64,000 nucleotides of DNA from AC-37 sp036389295 (GTDB taxonomy: Bacteria; Actinomycetota; Thermoleophilia; Solirubrobacterales; Thermoleophilaceae). Positions 61,101-64,000 of the stretch are shown in pieces. The notes under the pieces were generated by a model. The model saw only the letters and a list, made by a program, of their open reading frames with translations. It was not told the origin of the DNA and ran no database searches. The position numbers and the translations under genes are program-made. How positions within the stretch are numbered: position 1 is the first letter of the stretch; each line of letters starts with the position of its first letter. The stretch lies in the NCBI GenBank assembly GCA_036389295.1, contig DASVQB010000024.1:62001-126000 (forward strand), given 5' to 3'.

Positions 61101-61682
61101 TTCTGGCAGGACGTCAAGCCGGCCGCGCTGAGCGTGTCCGGGACCGACACGCACTCGCTGAAGGTCGACCTGATCCCGCTGAAGGGCAAGCAGGCCTCGT
61201 TCACCTTCGTGGTCAAGACCAAGCCGTGCGAGAACCTGCTCAGCACGAGCCAGTGGAAGACGGCCAAGGGCACCGGCCTCCGCCTGCGCGTCGACGCCAA
61301 GGCGGCGATCGGCGACGTCCGGTTCGCGGTCCCGGCGGCGATGCTTCCGAAGCCGGCCGACGCGGGCAAGGGGATCGGGCGCGTCCGGATCTTCCTCAAG
61401 GGCGGCCAGCGCAAGCCGTACACGCTCTCGCTGAGCAAGGCGAAGGGCAACGTGCTTCTCGACGGCGACGGCAAGCCGCGGGTCGAGCTGACGAAGGGCG
61501 GCGCGATCGTCAAGGGCCTGCCGGCCGACGTCGGGATCGTCGAGCTGACGCTCTACACGCAGAACAAGACGAGCCCGCGGGCGCTCGTCAAGCGCGGCCG
61601 CCAGGCCAAGCTGGCCGCCGCCATGACGAGCGGCGGGCAGTCAGTCCGGCTCGCGGCGACGCTGCTCGGCAAGGGCCGCTAG
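52128..61682 (+). CDS. Giant secreted Ig-like repeat protein (3,184 residues)
   Basis: A signal peptide lies at about residues 26-53 (VGVLAAMLVLTAAMLAPAASA). Residues 54-375 form a unique N-terminal domain (QRGDLRIAANTIMSCSGNG, VVLYAGLYWGADT, RYGGWALAVAYRV) like those on other actinobacterial surface proteins. Residues 378 to about 2,905 are 26 tandem Ig-like modules of 97 residues (291 bp). Consensus points are VNTALPTISGT, DGQTLT, GTWTGT, YQWRRC, a Cys six residues later, DVGSTIRVVVTATN and SATS. The two Cys of each module probably form a disulphide. Residues after 2,906 are a Lys-rich C-terminal beta domain without a sortase motif. It is probably a long adhesin or stalk; role not demonstrable. 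ATG 52155 is an alternative start. Confidence 0.9.
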   Translation: MPLTRTGYKMTRGPATLPSGTRASRSVATRIVGVLAAMLVLTAAMLAPAASADRAFTARYGSIQRGDLRIAANTIMSCSGNGGGCTSARAGTGTNDNGSWTMANVDVDADATTFNSSTADLTLPSGAVVLYAGLYWGADTEAGSGGAAAPTPASSNQVRFKVPGSLTYSTVTATQLDTSSTNVTEYQGVADVTAAVTAAGSGTYTVANVQAGTGQDRYGGWALAVAYRVAGAPVKWVALYDGLDSMGFGGVDGAIDITLDGFTAPATGPVAADLGIVGYEGELGYANETLALNGSGISDALHPANNPFNAAITRLGTQVTAKNPNYVNQLGFDSAVFNASGMIAPGSTSSTLSMSTTLELYLPGLVTLVSDVAASAPVNTALPSIGGTVQDGQTLTATTGTWTGTAPITYAYQWRRCNSSGASCSDVSGATSSTYTVVPGDVGSTFRVVVTATNVVGSTSATSSQTAVAAAAPPANTALPTISGTAQDGQTLTASNGTWTGTAPITFTYQWRRCDSAGANCTSIAGATGGTYVLTPSDVGSTIRVVVTGTNAGGSSSATSAQTAVVTARPPVNTALPTISGTAQDGQTLTAANGTWTGTPTISYTYQWRRCDAAGVTCSSISGATSSTYALTASDVGSTIRVVVTGTNAAGNSSATSAQTAVVAAAPPVNTALPTISGTAQDAQTLTAANGTWTGTAPIAYTRQWRRCDSAGTNCSNIAGATGTTYVVTATDVGSTIRVVVTGTNVAGSSSATSAQTALVTAASPANTALPTISGTAQDGQTLTASNGTWTGTAPITFTYQWRRCDSAGANCSSIAGATGGTYVLTPSDVGSTIRVVVTGTNAGGSSSATSAQTAVVTARPPVNTALPTIGGTAQDGQTLTATTGTWTGTPTITYTYQWRRCNSSGASCSDVSGATASTYVLGSADVGSTIRVVVTGTNAAGSSSATSAQTAVVAAAPPVNTSLPTIGGTATDGQTLTATTGTWTGTPTITYARQWRRCDAAGASCADISGATGTTYVLTSADVGSTIRVVVTATNSAGSASATSAQTGTVSATPPVNTALPTISGTAQDGQTLTSTTGTWTGTPTITYARQWRRCDAAGASCSNIAGATGTTYVATSADVGSTLRVVVTATNSAGSASATSAQTGTVAATPPVNTALPTISGTLQDGQTLTATTGTWTGTPTITYTYQWRRCNSSGASCSDVSGATASTYVLGSADVGSTMRVVVTATNSAGSASATSGMTSQVAAAPPVNTSLPAISGTVQDGQTLTSTTGTWTGTPTISYARQWRRCNAAGSLCSDIAGATGTTYTATSADVGSTIRVVVTATNSAGSASATSAQTTTVAAAPPVNTSLPTVSGTVQDGQTLTSTTGTWTGTPTISYARQWRRCNSSGASCSDISGATGTTYVATPADVGSTIRVVVTATNTAGTASATSSQTAVVAAAPPVNTALPTISGTAQDGQTLTAADGTWTGTPTIAYTYQWRRCDAAGANCSDVSGATASTYVMTSGDVGSTMRVVVTAANSAGSASATSAETATVAAAPPVNTSLPTISGTVEDGQTLTSTTGTWTGTPTISYARQWRRCDAAGAGCSDISGATGMTYVATSADVGSTLRVVVTATNSAGSASATSSQTATVVAAPPVNTALPAISGTVQDGQTLTSTTGTWTGTPTISYARQWRRCNASGASCSDISGATGTTYVATPADVGSTLRVVVTATNSAGSASATSSQTTTVAATPPVNTALPTIGGTVQDGQTLSAADGTWTGTPTISYAYQWRRCDAAGASCSDVSGATASTYVATSGDVGSTLRVVVTATNSAGSASATSAETATVAAAPPVNTSLPVISGTVQDGQTLTSTTGTWTGTPTISYARQWRRCNASGASCSDISGATGTTYVATAADVGSTLRVVVTATNAGGSASATSSQTTAVAAAPPVNTALPTIGGTATDGQTLTSTTGTWTGTPTISYARQWRRCDAAGASCSNIAGATGTTYTATSADVGSTLRVVVTATNSAGSASATSAQTGTVAASPPVNTALPAISGTMQDGQTLTSTTGTWTGTPTISYARQWRRCDSAGASCSNIAGATGTTYVATSADVGSTLRVVVTATNSAGSASATSTQTATGAATPPVNTSLPAVTGTVEDGQTLTSTTGTWTGTPTITYARQWRRCDAAGASCSSISGATGTTYVVTAADVGSTIRVVVTATNAAGSASATSAQTAAASAAPPSGTGLPTISGTTQDGQTLTSTNGTWAGTAPMTFTRQWRRCNASGASCSDISGATGATYVLTPSDVGSTIRVVVTATNAGGSASATSAQTGVVTAIPPVNTALPTVGGTATDGQTLTSTTGTWTGTPTIAYARQWRRCDAAGASCSNIAGATGTTYALTPSDVGSTIRVVVTGTNAGGSAIATSVPTAAVAAIPPANTAPPAISGLPSDGQTLTASNGTWTGSAPIAFTYQWRRCDAAGNNCVNVPSATSQAYVLTPSDVGFTMRVVVTATNAGGSASATSPQTSDVDADPPAESTPPPMISGTTQDGQTLTTTNGAWLGTPPTSYGYQWLRCNASGGACVAVPGANAQTYDLTPADVGFAMRVTVTAFNPAGSDSATAAHTALVTPAPPVNTVAPAISGSAEDGGTLTVAKGTWSGTPAISYAYQWRRCDAAGGNCSNVSGATGTTLALAPSDVGSTFRVVVTATNAAGTANATTAASAKVGAAAPANTGDPTVSGDPKEGETLTLDRGTWTGTAPIGYDYRWQRCDASGASCVDIPGATGTSYVLTSADVGSTVRGVVTAVNAGGTATEATAATAKVRGPVTTPTPQPPSNDGTPTVAGDPDPGATLTADPGSWTGLAPIDFGYQWLRCDASGQSCEPIGGATGRTYVLTPGDSGHTLRVEVTATNADGSRKATSAPTGLISDRGAPEDDLSTIGGSLISTDNCQRIVAGTGVKRKKLSGYGTIKVLLRASAYVNQENPLRLSTTVSAAKLRRVEYRLDGRKLGQPRKSPFWQDVKPAALSVSGTDTHSLKVDLIPLKGKQASFTFVVKTKPCENLLSTSQWKTAKGTGLRLRVDAKAAIGDVRFAVPAAMLPKPADAGKGIGRVRIFLKGGQRKPYTLSLSKAKGNVLLDGDGKPRVELTKGGAIVKGLPADVGIVELTLYTQNKTSPRALVKRGRQAKLAAAMTSGGQSVRLAATLLGKGR
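53259..60845. repeat. Array of 26 tandem 291-bp repeats with period-three structure
   Basis: Repeats start at 53,259 and step exactly 291 bp through repeat 22. The last repeats (23, 25, 26) have small insertions and are more diverged. Repeats 2 and 5 (53,550 and 54,423) are nearly identical at DNA level. Repeats 6, 9, 12 and 15 share YQWRRC...CSDVSGATAST, while 7, 10, 13, 16 and 19 share VNTSLP, so blocks of three modules (873 bp) appear to have been duplicated or exchanged. Confidence 0.85.
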
Positions 61683-61754
61683 CCCGCCCGGGCCGGCCCC
61701 CGCAAACTCCGGCCTCTTCTCGCTCGCCGTCCGGCTTTCCGCCGGTCGCGCCCA

Positions 61755-61760
61755 TACGAT
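61755..61760 (+). promoter_or_regulatory. Candidate -10 element of dnaE (TACGAT)
   Basis: TACGAT ends 7 nt before the dnaE GTG, the exact leaderless spacing. Confidence 0.45.
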
Positions 61761-61767
61761 CGGTTGC

Positions 61768-64000
61768 GTGGCCCCCGCGGTCCATCTCCACGTCCACTCC
61801 GAGTACTCGCTCCTCGACGGCGCCTGCAAGATCGACGCCCTCGCCGCGCGGGCCGCGGAGTTCGGCCAGCCCGCCCTCGGGCTGACCGACCACGGCGTCA
61901 TGAACGGCGCCGTCGAGCTCCACAAGGCCTGCGAGAGGCACGGGATCAAGCCGATCCTCGGCTTCGAGGCCTACCTGTGCGACGACCTCGCCTCGGACGC
62001 CGTCCGCTACGAGCGCAACCACCTGACCCTGCTGGCCGCCACGGACGAGGGCCTCCGCAACCTCGTCAAGCTCACCTCGGCCGGCTTCCTCGAGGGCAAC
62101 AAGCGCGGCAAGTGCAACGTCGACATGGCGCTGCTCGAGCGCCACTCGGCCGGCGTGATCGCGCTCACGGGCTGCCTCCAGTCGCGCTTCTGCCGCCGGC
62201 TCGTGGACGGCAACCCGGCCGAGGCCCGCGCCCACGTCGACGACCTGATGCGCGTCTTCGGCGCCGACAACGTCTACTTCGAGGTCCAGCGGAACGGCCT
62301 CGCCGAGCAGGACCGCGCGAACGAGGGGATCGTCCGGATCGCCCGCGAGGTGGGCCGGCCGCTCGTGGGGACCGCGGACGTCCACTACCTGCGCCGCGAG
62401 GACTACGACAACCACAAGGCGCTCCTGTGCGTGCAGACCAAGTCGACGATCGACGCGCCGAAGCTGTCGTTCGACACCAACGAGTTCTACCTGAAGGACT
62501 CCGGCGAGATGGAGCGCTCGTTCGCCGACTGGCCGGAGGCGATCGCGTCCACGGTCGAGATCGCCGAGCGCTGCGACGCCACCATCGCGCTGAACCAGAT
62601 GCTCCTGCCGCGCTACCCGACGCCGGACGGGCAGGGGGAGGTCGACTACCTGCGCCTGCTGGCCGCCGAGGGCCTGCGCCGCCGCTACGGCGACCCGCCG
62701 CCGGCCGAGGCCGTCGAGCGGCTCGAGATGGAGCTCGGCGTGATCGAGCGGATGGGGTTCGCGGCGTACTTCCTGATCGTCTGGGACTTCGTCAAGTTCG
62801 CGAAGGACAACGGGATCGCGGTGGGGCCCGGGCGCGGGTCCGCGGCGGGCTCGATCGTCGCCTACTCGCTGAGCATCACCGACGTCGACCCGCTCGCCTA
62901 CGGGCTGCTCTTCGAGCGCTTCCTCAACGCCGAGCGCATCTCGATGCCTGACATCGACATCGACTTCTCGGTGAAGGGCCGCGAGCGCGTGATCCGCTAC
63001 GTGGCGGACAAGTACGGCCACGACTGCGTGGCCCAGATCGTCACCTTCGGCCGCATGTTCCCGCGCGCGGCCACGCGCGACGCGGCGCGGGTGCTCGGCT
63101 TCGACTACGGCGCGGGCGACCGGCTCGCGAAGATGATCCCCGACCCGATCATGGGCCGGCCGCCGTCGTTCGAGGACTGCCTGAAGCCCGGCGAGGAGCT
63201 GGCGCGCGCGTACGCCGAGGACCCGCAGGCCAGGCAGATCGTGGACGTCGCGCGCGGGCTCGAGGGGATCGTGCGCAACTCGTCGATCCACGCGGCCGCG
63301 GTCGTGATCGCGGACCGCCCGCTCACGGACGTGGTCCCGCTCCAGCTGGCGGAGGACCGCGGCGAGGTGACCGAGGACGGCGGCCGCGCGTACAGGACGG
63401 TCACGCAGTACTCGATGAAGCCGATCGAGGACATCGGGCTCCTGAAGATGGACTTCCTGGGGCTGCGGAACCTCGACGTGATCGAGTCGGCGCTCGACAT
63501 CATCGAGCGCTCCACCGGCGCGCGCCCGGACATGGCCGAGCTGCCGCTGGACGACGCGCGGACCTACGAGATGCTCGCCCGCGGCGACTCCGTCGGCGTG
63601 TTCCAGTTCGAGTCCGAGGGCATGCGCGAGGCGCTGAAGAAGGTGCGCCCCACCGAGTTCGACGACCTGGTCGCCCTGGTGGCCCTGTACCGGCCGGGCG
63701 CCATGCGCTTCATCGACACGTACGCGAGGAACAAGCGCAACCCCGACGCCGTCACCTACATCGACGACCGCCTGCGGCCGATCACCGAGGCCACCTACTC
63801 GGTGATCCTCTACCAGGAGCAGTCGATGCAGATCGCCAAGGAGATCGCGGGCTTCTCGGGCCCCGAGGCGGACGACCTGCGCAAGGCGATCGGCAAGAAG
63901 GACCGCGCCCGGATGGCGTCGATGAAGGAGCGCTTCGCGCAGGGCGCCCGCTCGACCGGCACCTCGGACGCGGTGATCCAGCAGCTGTGGGCGGTCAACG
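61768..64000 (+). CDS. dnaE: DNA polymerase III alpha subunit, 3' end outside window
   Basis: 744 codons are visible from GTG at 61768. The PHP domain opens VHLHVHSEYSLLDGACKIDALAARAAEFG and continues LTDHGVMNGAVELHKAC. The C-family polymerase core has FLIVWDFVKFAKDNGIAVGPGRGSAAGS, and the catalytic aspartates are in ERISMPDIDIDFSVKGRERVIRYV. The thumb and finger segments FEDCLKPGEEL and LKMDFLGLRNLDVIESAL follow. This is the replicative polymerase. It ends at QQLWAVN with the right edge of the window, so the beta-binding and OB domains are missing here. Confidence 0.97.
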   Translation, partial: MAPAVHLHVHSEYSLLDGACKIDALAARAAEFGQPALGLTDHGVMNGAVELHKACERHGIKPILGFEAYLCDDLASDAVRYERNHLTLLAATDEGLRNLVKLTSAGFLEGNKRGKCNVDMALLERHSAGVIALTGCLQSRFCRRLVDGNPAEARAHVDDLMRVFGADNVYFEVQRNGLAEQDRANEGIVRIAREVGRPLVGTADVHYLRREDYDNHKALLCVQTKSTIDAPKLSFDTNEFYLKDSGEMERSFADWPEAIASTVEIAERCDATIALNQMLLPRYPTPDGQGEVDYLRLLAAEGLRRRYGDPPPAEAVERLEMELGVIERMGFAAYFLIVWDFVKFAKDNGIAVGPGRGSAAGSIVAYSLSITDVDPLAYGLLFERFLNAERISMPDIDIDFSVKGRERVIRYVADKYGHDCVAQIVTFGRMFPRAATRDAARVLGFDYGAGDRLAKMIPDPIMGRPPSFEDCLKPGEELARAYAEDPQARQIVDVARGLEGIVRNSSIHAAAVVIADRPLTDVVPLQLAEDRGEVTEDGGRAYRTVTQYSMKPIEDIGLLKMDFLGLRNLDVIESALDIIERSTGARPDMAELPLDDARTYEMLARGDSVGVFQFESEGMREALKKVRPTEFDDLVALVALYRPGAMRFIDTYARNKRNPDAVTYIDDRLRPITEATYSVILYQEQSMQIAKEIAGFSGPEADDLRKAIGKKDRARMASMKERFAQGARSTGTSDAVIQQLWAVN

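Noticed and set aside
52203..61154. A 2,983-codon open frame on the minus strand opposite the giant repeat gene
   Set aside because: It is a by-product of strong G/C third positions in a repetitive gene: its translation is Arg/Gly/Ala-rich with no fold, and the plus-strand frame has the signal peptide and real domains.

Overview
This is a contiguous piece of a very GC-rich chromosome, probably from an actinobacterium of the class Thermoleophilia (Solirubrobacterales/Gaiellales type). The lineage is inferred from extreme G/C at third codon positions, frequent GTG starts, a WhiG/FliA sigma factor beside xerC, a GTP-binding EF-G paralogue, a TANNNT -10 element placed just before many start codons, and a giant secreted protein built from 97-residue Ig-like repeats. 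It was not tested by database search.

Layout. Positions 1-12,351 hold a cell-surface polysaccharide cluster: a Wzx-type flippase (cut by the left edge), GT2 and GT4 glycosyltransferases, a Wzy-like polymerase, an O-antigen-ligase-like protein, a polyprenyl glycosylphosphotransferase and a secreted glycosidase-like protein. Together these could load the first sugar on a lipid, extend it, flip it, polymerise it and attach it. Positions 12,348-19,572 carry xerC, a whiG-like sigma factor, an EF-G paralogue, a zinc-ribbon protein, an RNase HI-like protein, tRNA-Gly and envelope or secreted proteins.

Positions 19,645-28,100 are an accessory stretch between tRNA genes (Cys, Val). It has lower-GC patches holding a degenerate ADP-ribosyltransferase-like protein, a small membrane protein and an HNH nuclease, then a triple-repeat secreted protein, a methyltransferase, VapBC, a K+ channel, an SDR enzyme, a DUF4160/DUF2442 pair and a frameshifted membrane gene. 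Positions 28,089-34,867 hold a RemA-like protein, a phosphoesterase, a DUF47-PiT phosphate uptake unit, an aminotransferase, an MBL hydrolase, a GFA protein and an Rpf/transglycosylase.

Positions 35,112-51,959 are a translation and arginine block: thrS, infC, an antisense GNAT gene, rpmI-rplT, an rRNA/tRNA methyltransferase, pheST, argCJBD, two secreted proteins, argG and a small membrane protein, nearly all on the + strand and mostly overlapping or closely spaced. Positions 52,128-61,682 are one gene for a 3,184-residue secreted protein with 26 tandem Ig-like repeats. The window ends inside dnaE.

The most unusual observations are the period-three higher-order structure of the giant repeat array, the ART-like/membrane/HNH group after tRNA-Cys, the recurrent leaderless-type promoter signature, and a gene broken by a single-base slip in a G run.
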